This document shows positions 35,473 to 45,673 of a stretch of 64,000 bases of DNA, in pieces. Numbering within the stretch: position 1 is the first letter of the stretch; each line of letters opens with the position of its first letter. The notes under the pieces were generated by a model. It searched no databases. It was given only the letters and a program-made list of their open reading frames with translations, and had not been told where the DNA came from. The DNA is from Corynebacterium kroppenstedtii. GTDB lineage: Bacteria; Actinomycetota; Actinomycetes; Mycobacteriales; Mycobacteriaceae. The stretch lies in the NCBI RefSeq assembly GCF_003243515.1, contig NZ_QFRA01000002.1, forward strand, positions 99,120 through 163,119. Reading direction: 5' to 3'. The translations under genes were made by a program, and so were the position numbers.

Positions 35473-36726
35473 GTGTACACACCAGATGCAATCGGAACGC
35501 CCTTATCCCCCAGCGCGACCAAGGTTATGTTGCTTGGTTCGGGGGAGTTAGGCAAAGAGGTCGCAATAGCTTTCCAGCGTTTGGGGGTGGAAGTTCACGC
35601 GGTCGATCGGTATGACGGTGCGCCTGCTCATCACGTGGCGCAGTTCCATTACGTTATCGACATGACGGACCCGGATGCCATTAAAAACCTTGTCGACGAT
35701 GTTCGCCCGGATTTTATCGTGCCGGAGATCGAGGCGATCGCGACGGACGCGTTGCGCGATTTGGAGTCGGACTACGCGGTCATTCCCACGGCGGAGGCCA
35801 CGCGTGTGACGATGAATCGTGAGGAAGTTCGTCGGTTGGCGGGGGAAGATCTTGGCTTGCCGACGAGTGGCTATGCGTTTGCATCGACACGTGACGAGTT
35901 CGACGACGCCGTGGACGCGATGGGCTTCCCGTGCGTGGTGAAGCCAGTGATGAGTTCGTCGGGCAAGGGGCAGAGTGTGCTCAACGGGCCGGAGGACCTC
36001 GACGAGGCGTGGGATTACGCGATGAGCGGTGCCCGGGTGAACCAGGCACGTGTGATCGTCGAGCAGTTCGTTGATTTCGATTATGAGATCACGTTGTTGA
36101 CGGTACGCGCGGTGGATCCTTCGACGGGCAAGGTGGCCACGTGGTTCTGTGAGCCGGTGGGGCATCGTCAGCATTCTGGCGATTATGTGGAGTCCTGGCA
36201 GCCAGCTCCGATGAGTGACGCTGCGGCGGAGAATGCGCGGTCTATCGCGGCGCGCGTGACGAATGCTTTAGACGGGCGCGGTGTCTTTGGAGTCGAGTTG
36301 TTCGTTAAGGGCGATGATGTGTATTTCTCCGAGGTTAGTCCGCGACCGCACGATACGGGCATGGTGACGATGGGAACTCAGCGCCTGTCGGAGTTTGAGT
36401 TGCACGCACGGGCGATTTTGGGATTGCCTGTCGACGTCACGCTGGTGTCGCCGGGTGCGTCTGCCGTGATTTACGGTGGCGTGAGGGGCGATGGTGTGGC
36501 CTTTTCGGGTGTCAAGGAGGCTCTGGCTGTGCCGGAGACTGACCTGCGCCTTTTTGGTAAGCCCGAGGCTTTTCCTCATCGGCGGATGGGTGTTGTGGTC
36601 GCGACTGCCGAGGATATAAAGACGGCACGGTCACGTGCGACTCAGGCGGCATCCACGGTGCATCCTTTCGTGCTTGAAGCGGAGGATGGCTGGGGTGATA
36701 GCCCACGCGGGGCCGAGGATACTTAA
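35473..36726 (+). CDS. purT: Formate-dependent phosphoribosylglycinamide formyltransferase
   Basis: 417 residues of ATP-grasp type; it makes formyl-GAR from GAR, formate and ATP in purine synthesis, an alternative to folate-dependent PurN. It follows the E. coli protein closely: KVMLLGSGELGKEVAIAFQRL, IVPEIEAIATDAL, CVVKPVMSSSGKGQS, EVSPRPHDTGMVT. GTG 35473 gives the right N-terminus (ten-odd residues before KVMLLG) and lies five bases after the ATPase gene, so it may be cotranscribed with the transporter. Confidence 0.95.
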   Translation: MYTPDAIGTPLSPSATKVMLLGSGELGKEVAIAFQRLGVEVHAVDRYDGAPAHHVAQFHYVIDMTDPDAIKNLVDDVRPDFIVPEIEAIATDALRDLESDYAVIPTAEATRVTMNREEVRRLAGEDLGLPTSGYAFASTRDEFDDAVDAMGFPCVVKPVMSSSGKGQSVLNGPEDLDEAWDYAMSGARVNQARVIVEQFVDFDYEITLLTVRAVDPSTGKVATWFCEPVGHRQHSGDYVESWQPAPMSDAAAENARSIAARVTNALDGRGVFGVELFVKGDDVYFSEVSPRPHDTGMVTMGTQRLSEFELHARAILGLPVDVTLVSPGASAVIYGGVRGDGVAFSGVKEALAVPETDLRLFGKPEAFPHRRMGVVVATAEDIKTARSRATQAASTVHPFVLEAEDGWGDSPRGAEDT

Positions 36727-36787
36727 GCAGTACCCGTCGAAAACATTCGAGCAGTAACCATGGAAAACTGAACATCGACATCGTCGA

Positions 36788-36873
36788 CCTACGGGAGCCC
36801 AGTGATTGTGGGCTGAGAGGGCGGGCATCCCGCCGACCGTAAACCTGATGCGGATAATGCCGCCGGAGGGAAG
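36788..36873 (+). ncRNA. TPP (THI-box) riboswitch before thiO
   Basis: ACGGGAGCCC, then GGGCTGAGAGGGCGGGC, GACCGT, AACCTGATGCGGATAATGCC and GGAGGGAAGGAG follow the thi-box order exactly. The last element contains the ribosome site of thiO seven bases before ATG 36880, so bound TPP would hide it; control at translation is likely. Confidence 0.95.
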
Positions 36874-36879
36874 GAGCCT

Positions 36880-38145
36880 ATGTCCCGGCACATCACTATT
36901 ATCGGCGCTGGTCTTGTGGGGCTGGCCACCGCGTTTGAACTGACTGAACTTGACCCAGGATGTTCGGTAACAGTTTTGGATCCTGCTCCGCTCTCGGGGG
37001 CGAGCCACCATGCCGCGGGCATGTTAGCCCCGGCCGCAGAGATGCAGTACCAGCAGGATGCGCTGGTCCCCCTTATGCTCCAATCCGCACTGTGGTATCC
37101 GAGCCTCGTTCGACGCGTCGCCCTCGCCGCTCATTCCGACCCCGAGGACCCCCACGTGACTGGTTTCCGTCGGGATGGAACCTACGTCGTCGCCGCTGAT
37201 TCGGCCGATCGGATGCATCTTGCCGAGACGCGAGATTTCCAGGAATCGTTCGGCATGAAAGCCACCCAGGTGACCGTTCGCCAGCTGCGGAAAGCCGAGC
37301 CGGCGCTCAGCCCGAACCTGTCCGGTGCCGTGCATATCCCGGGCGATCATCAAATCGATCCACGAGTGTTCGGCGGCCTTATTATCGGTGCATTGAAGAA
37401 TCGTGGCGTGGAGATCGTGAAGAGATTGGTCACTCCCCTCGACGTCAACTCCCGCGATAACGTCACTAACACAAACGATGTCACCATAGTTGCCAATGGT
37501 CTCGGGGCGTCTGAGTTCTTCCCCTACTTGCGGCTGCGCCCAGTGTGGGGCGACGTCCTCCGTTTGCGCGTGCCGGCGGAACTCGACCCGCTCGTCACGT
37601 CGGTAATTCGGGGATTTGTTCGGGATAGACCGGTATACGTGGTCCCGCGCACCGATGGCGGGTTGGTGTTGGGGGCCACGAGCCGGGAGGACGGCCGCTG
37701 TCAGCCGCTGGTGGGTGGCGTGCTAGACCTTATGCGCGACGCCGACACCATCTGCCCGGGGATTCGCGAGTGCACGATTGAGGAGATCACGGTGGGCGCT
37801 CGGCCGGGCACGCCGGATGACCTGCCTTATATCGGTATCGACGACGGTACCGGCGCGGTTATTTCCACCGGCTATTTCCGCCACGGCATTTTGCTGACCG
37901 CGCTCGGCGCCAGGGTGGGGGCGGCGCTTGCCATTGCTGACATGGAAACCGCTGCTGGTGAGTCAAAGTCCGCGGACGCCCTAGCCTCAGTGGCCGCCTC
38001 GGATTTCGTGGCCGGCGAAGACGCCTCACCAGAAAAGCGCTTAGCAAAAGGTAACGAGCTCCTCGACAGAGCGGATGACGACGATGCTCCGGAACTGACC
38101 ATGAACGGCATTCTCGCTGTTACGGATATTCATCGTGATGTGTAG
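36880..38145 (+). CDS. thiO: Glycine oxidase ThiO
   Basis: 421 residues; an FAD enzyme oxidising glycine to dehydroglycine for thiazole synthesis. The dinucleotide fold is HITIIGAGLVGLATAFEL, followed by ASHHAAGMLAPAAEMQ; the substrate/FAD C-terminal block is GARPGTPDDLPYIG and GYFRHGILLTALGA. The tail after residue 360 is Ala/Asp-rich and dispensable-looking. First gene of the thiO-thiS-thiG-thiF operon under a TPP riboswitch. Confidence 0.94.
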   Translation: MSRHITIIGAGLVGLATAFELTELDPGCSVTVLDPAPLSGASHHAAGMLAPAAEMQYQQDALVPLMLQSALWYPSLVRRVALAAHSDPEDPHVTGFRRDGTYVVAADSADRMHLAETRDFQESFGMKATQVTVRQLRKAEPALSPNLSGAVHIPGDHQIDPRVFGGLIIGALKNRGVEIVKRLVTPLDVNSRDNVTNTNDVTIVANGLGASEFFPYLRLRPVWGDVLRLRVPAELDPLVTSVIRGFVRDRPVYVVPRTDGGLVLGATSREDGRCQPLVGGVLDLMRDADTICPGIRECTIEEITVGARPGTPDDLPYIGIDDGTGAVISTGYFRHGILLTALGARVGAALAIADMETAAGESKSADALASVAASDFVAGEDASPEKRLAKGNELLDRADDDDAPELTMNGILAVTDIHRDV

Positions 38146-38266
38146 GAACTATGTGTAGGAGCTCCGCGCGTCCGCCACGCACCTTTTAGGGCAGCGACCC
38201 TAGGATTCTCAGACGTCACAAGTAATCAACTAAGTCGAACAAACTAGAGAAAACGAAAAGGAAATA

Positions 38267-38596
38267 ATGACAGATACCTCCAGCCCAACGATCACTATCG
38301 AACTGAACGGCACATCGCGCCGGGCGACCAGCGGTCTTACTATCCGAGCGCTCGTCAAAGCTGTGTCAGTAGACGGCGATAACGCCGACCTCATTGCTGT
38401 CGCTGAGAGTAGCGACACTGCCAACAGTGACTCCGCGAATAACTCGCCCACCAGTAACGACACCGGCGTCGATGATGATTTCGACGGATATGCCGTCGCC
38501 ATTAATGACGAGATCGTTCCGAAATCCACATGGCAGACCGTCACCATTAGCGACGGCGATCGCATCGAGCTTCTCACCGCTGTTCAAGGAGGCTAG
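38267..38596 (+). CDS. thiS: Sulfur carrier protein ThiS with a long internal insertion
   Basis: 109 residues; normal ThiS has about 66. The ubiquitin-like core is present: ITIELNGTSRRATSGLTIRAL at the start, VAINDEIVPKSTWQTVTISDGDRIELLTAVQGG (read in parts) at the end, with the obligatory C-terminal Gly-Gly that is activated by ThiF and thiocarboxylated. A Ser/Asn/Asp-rich insert (about residues 47-73) splits the core between strands 2 and 3. It lies three bases before thiG, which uses its sulfur. ATG 38267 follows AAAAGGA. Confidence 0.92.
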   Translation: MTDTSSPTITIELNGTSRRATSGLTIRALVKAVSVDGDNADLIAVAESSDTANSDSANNSPTSNDTGVDDDFDGYAVAINDEIVPKSTWQTVTISDGDRIELLTAVQGG

Positions 38597-38599
38597 ACA

Positions 38600-39502
38600 A
38601 TGACACACAACGCAACCAGGGACGACGATCCTACAAACATCCCACCGACGGACGCCGACAACACTGCCTCCCTCGACGCGGATCGTGGGGACTCCGGACA
38701 TGAGGATTTAGGGCATAGCGACCCCGACCACTGGACACTGGCCGATCGGGATCTCACCTCGCGCCTTTTCCTCGGTACCGGCGGAATGACGTCGCTGGAT
38801 ATCATGGAAAAAGCGCTGGTGGCGTCGGAAAGCAATGTAGCGACAGTCGCGATGCGTCGGTATCAAGCAGGAAAAGCGGACGTTTTCGGGATGCTTCGCC
38901 GGCACAATGTCCACATCCTGCCGAACACGGCCGGCTGCAAATCGGCACGTGACGCCGTGTTGACCGCGAAGATGGCGAGGGAAGCGCTGGATACGGACTG
39001 GATCAAGCTCGAGGTTGTCGCCGATGACGACACTCTTCTGCCCGATGCTGTCGAACTTGTCGATGCCGCGGAACAGCTGGTTAACGACGGATTCCACGTG
39101 CTGTCGTACACGAACGACGACCCCATTGTTGCGCGCCGGTTGGTGAATGCGGGAGTGGATGCCGTGATGCCCGGTGGGTCGCCGATCGGCACGGGCTTGG
39201 GGATCCTCAACCCGCACAACATCGAAATGATTGTGAAAGAAGCCGGCGATATCCCGGTGGTGTTGGACGCCGGGGTGGGGACCGCGTCGGAGGCGGCGCT
39301 GGCGATGGAGCTGGGATGCTCCGCGGTGTTGGTGGCCAGTTCCGTCACGCGCAGTCATGATCCGGAAGCGATGGCGAAGGCGATGGCCAGCGGTGTTCGC
39401 GCTGGTTATTGGGCGCACCAGGCGGGGAGGATTCCGAAGCGGCATCACGCGTTGGCGTCCTCGCCGCTGGAGGGGAGGGCTTGGGCCGATGCCGTCATCT
39501 AG
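38600..39502 (+). CDS. thiG: Thiazole synthase ThiG
   Basis: 300 residues; it builds the thiazole phosphate from DXP, dehydroglycine and ThiS-thiocarboxylate. The first 45 residues are an acidic non-conserved extension. The TIM-barrel core has SRLFLGTGGMTS, ILPNTAGCKSARDAV, the Schiff-base Lys in DWIKLEVV, MPGGSPIGTGLGI and VLDAGVGTASEAA. Its end overlaps thiF. Confidence 0.95.
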   Translation: MTHNATRDDDPTNIPPTDADNTASLDADRGDSGHEDLGHSDPDHWTLADRDLTSRLFLGTGGMTSLDIMEKALVASESNVATVAMRRYQAGKADVFGMLRRHNVHILPNTAGCKSARDAVLTAKMAREALDTDWIKLEVVADDDTLLPDAVELVDAAEQLVNDGFHVLSYTNDDPIVARRLVNAGVDAVMPGGSPIGTGLGILNPHNIEMIVKEAGDIPVVLDAGVGTASEAALAMELGCSAVLVASSVTRSHDPEAMAKAMASGVRAGYWAHQAGRIPKRHHALASSPLEGRAWADAVI

Positions 39503-40772
39503 CATGGGTGGAGCTACCCCCGGTGCCGAGCTGCCTCGACTGATTCCCGACGAACGACTCGCGCCTCTCCCACATGACGAACGAGTCCGTACCGCGCGTC
39601 ACCTGGCGCTCTTCGATGAAGTCGTCCAGCAGCGTTTCGCTGCCGCGCGGGTGTGCGTGATCGGCGCAGGTGGATTGGGGTCTCCGCTGCTCTACGCGTT
39701 GGCTGCGGCGGGTGTTGGCACGAATGGGCATATCACGGTCTGTGATGATGACGTTGTTGACCTTACTAACCTCCAGCGGCAAACACTTTTCGGAGTCGAC
39801 GAGGTTGGACGCCCGAAAACCCACGTCGCTCGCGAACGCATGCACGCGCTCAACCCCTCGATGACCATCCGCACGGAGGGGCGTTTCAGTCCAGATAATG
39901 CGGAGCAGTTGTGCCGCGAGCACGACCTCCTGATCGACGGTAGCGACAACTTTGCCACCCGCTTCGTGGCGGCTGACGCTGCGGAGATGACGGAAACGCC
40001 GCTGGTCTGGGGTGCTGTTCTACGTTACGAGGGGCAGGTTTCGGTGTTCTGGGCTCCTCAGGGCCCCGGGCTGCGCGATCTTTTTGACGGACCGCCAACG
40101 AAACCGGTGCTGACCTGCGCAGAAGCGGGTGTTTTGGGTGCGACGACAGCCGTGATCGGCAATCTCATGGCCACTGAGGCGCTGAAGGTTTTGGGCGGTA
40201 TCGGCGAGCCCCTCGTGGGGCGGGTTTTGACGTATAACGCCACGTCAGCGACGACGCGCACGCTCCGGTTGCGCCGTGATCCGTCGCGTGAGCCGGCGCG
40301 TGAGCCGGCGACGACGATTCGCGACCCGGCCGCACCCTCCAACGAGGACGCGACGTGTGAAGGGGGATGCGAGGCGTCAACCGGAAATCCCTCGTCAGAA
40401 GGGGAGCCCCACACATCTGAAGACATCACACTGTCTGATCTTCCCGATTTTCTTGCCGACGACACCCACGTGCTGCTGGACGTCCGCGAGGACCATGAAC
40501 GTTTAATTGAGCGCATCACACTGGACGGAGGTGTTGAATCGGGTGGTACGGCGCCCGCGGGTGCCAATCCGCGCGATATTCATGTTCCCCTGGGCGTGGT
40601 AAAAGCCGATGCGGCGTCGGTGCGCATTCCTGAATCAGCGACAGCGGTGGCTGTGTACTGCGCCCGTGGAGCCCGCAGCCAGCAAGCCGCCAATCTATTG
40701 CGGGAAACGCTGAGTATTCCGGTGTATTCATTGGCCGGAGGTATCACAGCGATGAAAGCGGTAGCGAAATGA
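39489..40772 (+). CDS. thiF: ThiF/MoeB-type adenylyltransferase with C-terminal rhodanese domain
   Basis: 427 residues. The E1-like N-terminal domain (about 25-280) has the nucleotide loop VIGAGGLGSPLLYALAAAGVG, DDDVVDLTNLQRQ, DGSDNFATRF and VLTCAEAGVLGA; it adenylates the Gly-Gly end of ThiS. A disordered link of about 60 residues leads to a rhodanese domain (about 335-427) with the persulfide Cys in AVYCARGARSQQA. That would let one protein both activate ThiS and hand on sulfur. ATG 39489 overlaps the thiG stop; ATG 39504 is the alternative. A role in molybdopterin synthesis is less likely in this operon. Confidence 0.92.
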   Translation: MPSSSMGGATPGAELPRLIPDERLAPLPHDERVRTARHLALFDEVVQQRFAAARVCVIGAGGLGSPLLYALAAAGVGTNGHITVCDDDVVDLTNLQRQTLFGVDEVGRPKTHVARERMHALNPSMTIRTEGRFSPDNAEQLCREHDLLIDGSDNFATRFVAADAAEMTETPLVWGAVLRYEGQVSVFWAPQGPGLRDLFDGPPTKPVLTCAEAGVLGATTAVIGNLMATEALKVLGGIGEPLVGRVLTYNATSATTRTLRLRRDPSREPAREPATTIRDPAAPSNEDATCEGGCEASTGNPSSEGEPHTSEDITLSDLPDFLADDTHVLLDVREDHERLIERITLDGGVESGGTAPAGANPRDIHVPLGVVKADAASVRIPESATAVAVYCARGARSQQAANLLRETLSIPVYSLAGGITAMKAVAK

Positions 40773-40945
40773 GCTGCGACACTGGGCGTCAACCGTCGTC
40801 AATGGGATGACAAGCAATGAAAAGTGACCAATCGGCGCCGAAGTGTGTCCGGTATTTAACGTAAGTTCAAAGAGGTAGTGGGGCGCGGGGTCACCACCCC
40901 GTCCGCAATCGTTGGTTAATACAGTCGGATAGGCAGGCAGGGGCA

Positions 40946-42328
40946 ATGGACACGCTTGATTACGCGCTATGGTGGCAGATCTATCCCCTCGGAGCGTGCG
41001 GAACGGACATGTTCAGCCCTCAATCCGACGAACCATCCGACGGGGAAACGCCCGACGCAGCAAGGTCCGCGCCAACCCCCAAGTGCAGCGTCGACAATCC
41101 TGGAAAATTGCGCCGACTAGAAGCCTGGCTGGATTATGCCATTGAACTGGGGTGTTCGGGGATCTTGCTCGGCCCTATTTTCGAGTCGACGGCGCACGGA
41201 TATGACACCACGAATCACCTGCGGATTGACCCGAGGTTAGGTTCCCTGGACGATTTTGATCACCTGATGGCGGAGTGCTCTAAGCGCGGCCTCAAGGTCA
41301 TGCTGGACGGTGTGTTTAACCACGTGGGAACGCAGCATCCGCTGGTGGCCGAGTCGATTGAGCAGGCGCGTGCAGGGGCGGAACAGGCCCCGGTGAAAAC
41401 GCACATCCATGACGGGGACATCGTGTCGGTCCCCTGGGAGGGGAACCTCGACCTGGCTGAGCTGGACCACTCCGACCCGCACGTGGCCGACATGGTCGTG
41501 GACATCATGGAGTATTGGCTGGATCGCGGGATCACCGGGTGGCGGCTCGATGCCGCGTATTCCGTGCCCACCGAGTTTTGGCGGACCGTTATCGACCGCG
41601 TGCGCGCTCACTATCCGGATGCGGTGTTCCTGGGCGAAATTATCCACGGCGAGGAACAGGGCGGATACATCGAATTCGCCGCTCAGTCCCACATGGACTC
41701 GATCACACAATATGAGGTGTGGCAGGCCATCTGGAGCAGCATTAAAAACACGAACATGTGGGAGCTGAACCATGCGCTCGGCCGACACCAGAATTTTGTG
41801 GAGCAGGGCGCGGTCGTCGCTAATAATCAGCCCGGCCGGCGTCCGATCCTCCCGTTGACGTTCATTGGCAATCACGATGTGTCGCGCATTGCTTCGGTGG
41901 TGGGGGATAATGGCGCGGTGCTCGCTGCCGTCGCGCAGTTGACGCTTCCCGGTATGCCGAGCATTTATTATGGCGATGAGCAGGGGTTTCGGGGTGAAAA
42001 GCAGGATGGCTTGTATGCCGACGCCGACATTCGACCGCCACTGCCGGATTCCCCAGCAGATTTATTACCGACTGGGGAATGGCTGCATGAGATTTATCAA
42101 CGGTTAATTGGGATTCGGAGGGACCACCCGTGGATCGCGCGTGGCGACCTCGTTGTGGAAAACGTTGAAGATCACACGATCACATTTGCTGTAACGGAGC
42201 ACCAGGAGCGGCAGAATCGGACGCTGCGGACGATGATAAGCCGGGATCCGGACCGCGTAGTGGTGACCGTCGATGACGAGCAGGTTTTTTTATTGGGAGC
42301 AACAGTAGGAGTCGCGCTCCGAGGTTAG
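40946..42328 (+). CDS. GH13 alpha-amylase family glycosidase
   Basis: 460 residues with the (beta/alpha)8 signature regions: DGVFNHVG, GWRLDAAYSVP (nucleophile Asp), FLGEIIHGE (acid/base Glu) and FIGNHDVSR (third acid). No signal peptide, so it acts in the cytoplasm, probably on maltodextrin or trehalose-type glucans; the exact activity is not clear. A Ser/Pro/Asp-rich loop (around residues 28-48) interrupts the N-terminus. ATG 40946 follows CAGGCAGGGGCA. It stands between two thiamine gene blocks with no obvious link to them. Confidence 0.9.
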   Translation: MDTLDYALWWQIYPLGACGTDMFSPQSDEPSDGETPDAARSAPTPKCSVDNPGKLRRLEAWLDYAIELGCSGILLGPIFESTAHGYDTTNHLRIDPRLGSLDDFDHLMAECSKRGLKVMLDGVFNHVGTQHPLVAESIEQARAGAEQAPVKTHIHDGDIVSVPWEGNLDLAELDHSDPHVADMVVDIMEYWLDRGITGWRLDAAYSVPTEFWRTVIDRVRAHYPDAVFLGEIIHGEEQGGYIEFAAQSHMDSITQYEVWQAIWSSIKNTNMWELNHALGRHQNFVEQGAVVANNQPGRRPILPLTFIGNHDVSRIASVVGDNGAVLAAVAQLTLPGMPSIYYGDEQGFRGEKQDGLYADADIRPPLPDSPADLLPTGEWLHEIYQRLIGIRRDHPWIARGDLVVENVEDHTITFAVTEHQERQNRTLRTMISRDPDRVVVTVDDEQVFLLGATVGVALRG

Positions 42329-42416
42329 ACTTCCGAAGCGAAGTAAAAATCTCTACACTAAATGTCACTGACTTTTGTAGGGTAGCCTGGCTAAAATAGC
42401 TGAGGAGGAAATCCGG

Positions 42417-43118
42417 TTGAAACTTACAACTGATCAATTAACTGTGAAATACGGCTCGCATATCGCGGTTGATCACATCAGCTTAAATGTTGATACCGGA
42501 TTTCATGCATTACTCGGTCCCAATGGCGCAGGGAAATCTTCTCTGCTCAGGGCAATAGCCGGGCTCATTCAACCTAGCAGTGGTAGGGCATATATAGATG
42601 GTCGGGTTAATGACCCGCGTAGCGGTTTGGTCGGCTACCTCCCTCAGGACAATCTCGAAAAATCACGCTTTACCGTGCGGGAACACCTCGCGTACATGTG
42701 TTGGCTGAGGAAAGTCCCACAGCATAAGGTCCCCCATGAGGTCGACAGGCGCATAGAACTCGCTGGTCTGTCGGATAAAGCCGACTCACTCATCAAGCAT
42801 TTGTCTGGTGGTATGCGACGAAGGGTAGGAATATCGTCTGCCCTTGTTTCATCGCCACCGATTCTCCTGCTTGATGAACCAACTGCAGGGCTAGATTTAT
42901 CGCAACGGTCAGCATGTAAGAGAATACTTCATCATTCGTCAAAATCCTCCACGGTAATTATTTCGACACATATAGTCGAAGACGTCATTGAAAATGCAGA
43001 CACCCTGACGATTATGAAAAAAGGGGTAAAAGAATACTCGGGGCCATGGGAAAAGTTCGGAGCAGGAAGAGACATCAACAAACTCAACACGATGTATCTA
43101 GATCTGCTGGAATCATGA
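42417..43118 (+). CDS. ABC transporter ATP-binding protein of an AT-richer exporter locus
   Basis: 233 residues, complete: P-loop LLGPNGAGKSSL, Q-loop YLPQDN, signature LSGGMRRRVGI, Walker B ILLLDEPTAGLD and switch His STHI. It resembles ATPases of ABC-2-type or bacteriocin/antibiotic exporters. TTG 42417 has a strong AGGAGG site. Codon use and base composition are visibly more AT-rich than the neighbours, suggesting acquisition. The stop overlaps the ATG of the adjoining permease, which is broken, so the system is probably not working. Confidence 0.88.
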   Translation: MKLTTDQLTVKYGSHIAVDHISLNVDTGFHALLGPNGAGKSSLLRAIAGLIQPSSGRAYIDGRVNDPRSGLVGYLPQDNLEKSRFTVREHLAYMCWLRKVPQHKVPHEVDRRIELAGLSDKADSLIKHLSGGMRRRVGISSALVSSPPILLLDEPTAGLDLSQRSACKRILHHSSKSSTVIISTHIVEDVIENADTLTIMKKGVKEYSGPWEKFGAGRDINKLNTMYLDLLES

Positions 43119-44833
43119 ATTCCGGGACAGGTCTGTGGCTACGTCATAATAGAGTTCATTACTTCTTTCTGACGTCCCTTATACTTTCACTTCTTGTAAA
43201 ATCCGCCACGTGGATATTGCTAGAGCAGAACGGAAATTCTGTCGATATTGACACTGTGTGGGTTTCTGCTCTGACATCGATTCCATTTCTCTTTGTATTC
43301 ACTCATGAGGATGACTTTGATCGCGTTTCCCCACGGCCCATCAAAATAGACGCCTAATACTCCTGGCCCTAGTAACCGTATGGGCTGCTCTAGTAGGGTT
43401 TCTGTGTTTTTGGGGAGATTTTTCAGACTATGGCTCTCTCACGGCCATAAGGAACGACATCGGCCTTATTGGTCTGGGGTTAGTATCAACCTACGTCTTG
43501 AAGAAGACGTTTATCTGGGTATTTCCAGTATTCGCGGTTCTTGGGTCTCTCACATTTAGTTGGCCATTAGAGCCGTCTGTTTGGCACAGTCTCTGGGGTG
43601 CGCTGCGTGCACCGTGCAGTTTTGTTATGCCTGATGGGCAGTCGAACCTCAGCGCGCTCCTCGTTATCGTGATATGGGCCCTAGGGTCTGTTATCTATGT
43701 TCAAGGATGGTCGAAGAAGTCGGGCGATAAGGAATCTCGTTCCCGAGCAGGCTTCCGCAGCGGTAAGAGCTACTCCTCATTAGTGCTGAAAGGGAAGCTG
43801 AGAGCGTCATACGCAATTCCGATTGCGCTGATTCTTATCATCTTTTCGGTTGTCGCTCCCCTGGCGAGTGCATCGTCCTGGCTGGGTAGTCCACAGCTTT
43901 TGATGGGGCAAGAGCTAACCGTCTTAATACTCTTTTTCTCTCCGGCGACTCTATGCGCCAGTGTGATATCTAGTCAGTCCCGGTGGCGAAGTGGAAATGC
44001 TGACTGGGAGGATATTTCCCCCAGAAGTCGTATAGAGAGACTAGTTAGCGCTTTTCGCATATCTGCGTTGAGCACCTTTATTCCCCTCGTCATTCTCGCC
44101 TTAGTGTTAATCGCGATTTCTTTTGTTGGCGCTATTCTATCCGGGGTTTCTTATCGCGTTACTTCCAGGCAACTCTGGGCAGGGCCCCCGACCTTCTTGA
44201 TGATTGTTGGGTTCTTACTGGGGTCGTGCGTGATTGGCACCGTTCTAGGCTCTCTGTTGAGAGGCATCTGGATAGCACCACTGTGTTTATTCCTTGGTGT
44301 GGTGTTCTTTATAACAGTTCCTGTGGGCTCGTCCACGAGCATCGATCGTGCTTGGGATAGAGAATATGGTTTTCATCGTGTTCAACATCCGAAAAATTCT
44401 CGATCGAAGTATGCAGTTCGGCACCAAATTCCGGCTACCTTCGCCCATGGCGTCAACTCTGGATGATATATACCAAGAAACGTCATACCGGGACGATCTT
44501 CCTCGTAAATTTGTAATGGTGAACTCCGTGTTCGATGTCAAACACGATGATGTTTTATCTGTGGGCTTACAGGACCAGCGTCATGTAGTATCACCTAGTT
44601 CACTTGACAAGGAAACAATATTCAGGGATATCAATCAGTCGCTGTCATACATTTATTTGGGTAGTGCTTCCCATAATGGGTAGCAAGCGAATTTTGACAC
44701 TGATCAGGTGCTCTCTGCTTTCCGTCCGAATAACGGCCCCACCGATAATGAAGTCATTTCACAAATAGATGTGATGAAACAACGCCTGGACGATGACGGC
44801 CAATGGCCAGGCACTACAAGGGCTGAAACTTAG
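43115..44833 (+). pseudogene. Broken ABC exporter permease (frameshifts and a premature stop)
   Basis: Starting at ATG 43115, overlapping the ATPase stop, the frame gives a membrane segment and then stops at 43357. From 43321 the next frame continues in sense (RFPTAHQNRRLILLALVTVW...) and runs through some six more membrane segments to a stop at 44466. A third stretch in the first frame (about 44348-44683, SPMASTLDDIYQETSYRDDL onward) follows, and after its TAG the same frame stays coding-like to 44833 (ANFDTDQVLSAFRPNN). One base missing near the TTTCCCC run at 43326-43332 explains the first break. The later break and stop point to real decay. Confidence 0.75.
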
Positions 44834-44876
44834 AGTCTAAACACTCTCAGCCAGCCCAATCGTCCCGATCTCGCGG

Positions 44877-45542
44877 TCACTCGCTACCGAAACTTTCCAA
44901 CGCACGTCGGGCTAGCTCGCCGGGTTTATCAGCATGCATCAATGCCCGCACCATTGCGCACCCGGCGATACCGGTAGCGCTCAGCGCCGCAACGTCGTCG
45001 GGTGTCACGTCCCCGATGGCGACAACGGGCAAAGAAGTTGCCGTTACAAGTGGCCGATAACCCTCAACACCAATGGGCGCTCGGCCCGAATCCTTCGTCG
45101 GCGTCGGACGGAAAGGCCCTGCACCGATGTAGTCGATAACCCCTGGATGCGATTGGTGAAACTCTTCCGCAGCCTCGACAAGTGGCAGCGTTCCGGTCGT
45201 TAACCCAATGAGAGCATCCGGCCCGAGCATGTCGCGTGCCGCATCCGGTGGAAGATCATCTTGTCCCAGGTGAACGCCATTGACCGGAGCCCCGGTGCGT
45301 CGAGCAGCGTAGGCCACGTCGGCTCGGTCATCGACGACGACTTTCGTCTGGGGATTGGCCCGGTGAACAGCTGTGGCACATTCAGTCACAAGGCTGAGCA
45401 GGTCCCGCGTGGAGAGGTCCTTCGCGCGCACCTGGACGACGCCGGCCCCAGCCGCCGCGACCTTCGCAGCAGTGTCAACGGTGTGCCGGTCCGTCCCCGA
45501 TGTGACCAGGTAGAGGCGGAAATCCGTGTCGGTGGGGGCCAT
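44877..45542 (-). CDS. thiE: Thiamine-phosphate synthase
   Basis: 221 residues; it couples HMP-pyrophosphate with thiazole phosphate. Family marks are RLYLVTSG, VVQVRAKDL, VVVDDRADVA, GVHLGQDDLPP, IGLTTGT (usual TH S replaced by Gly-Thr), YIGAGPFRPTPTK and PVVAIGDV. ATG 45542 has AGGA upstream. It lies downstream of thiC on the same strand, about 130 bases apart, so the thiC riboswitch may control it as well. Confidence 0.94.
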   Translation of the reverse strand: MAPTDTDFRLYLVTSGTDRHTVDTAAKVAAAGAGVVQVRAKDLSTRDLLSLVTECATAVHRANPQTKVVVDDRADVAYAARRTGAPVNGVHLGQDDLPPDAARDMLGPDALIGLTTGTLPLVEAAEEFHQSHPGVIDYIGAGPFRPTPTKDSGRAPIGVEGYRPLVTATSLPVVAIGDVTPDDVAALSATGIAGCAMVRALMHADKPGELARRALESFGSE

Positions 45543-45673
45543 GTGTTTCCTATCGTTGTATCCATCGTGTATCAGCGCCGCGAGCTTGGGGAGGTGCCGC
45601 TATTTCTCCAGCGCATGTTGTACTCCGCGGTTGCTACCCGTCGGTCGCTACCCCGCGGTCGCTACCCGTGGGA

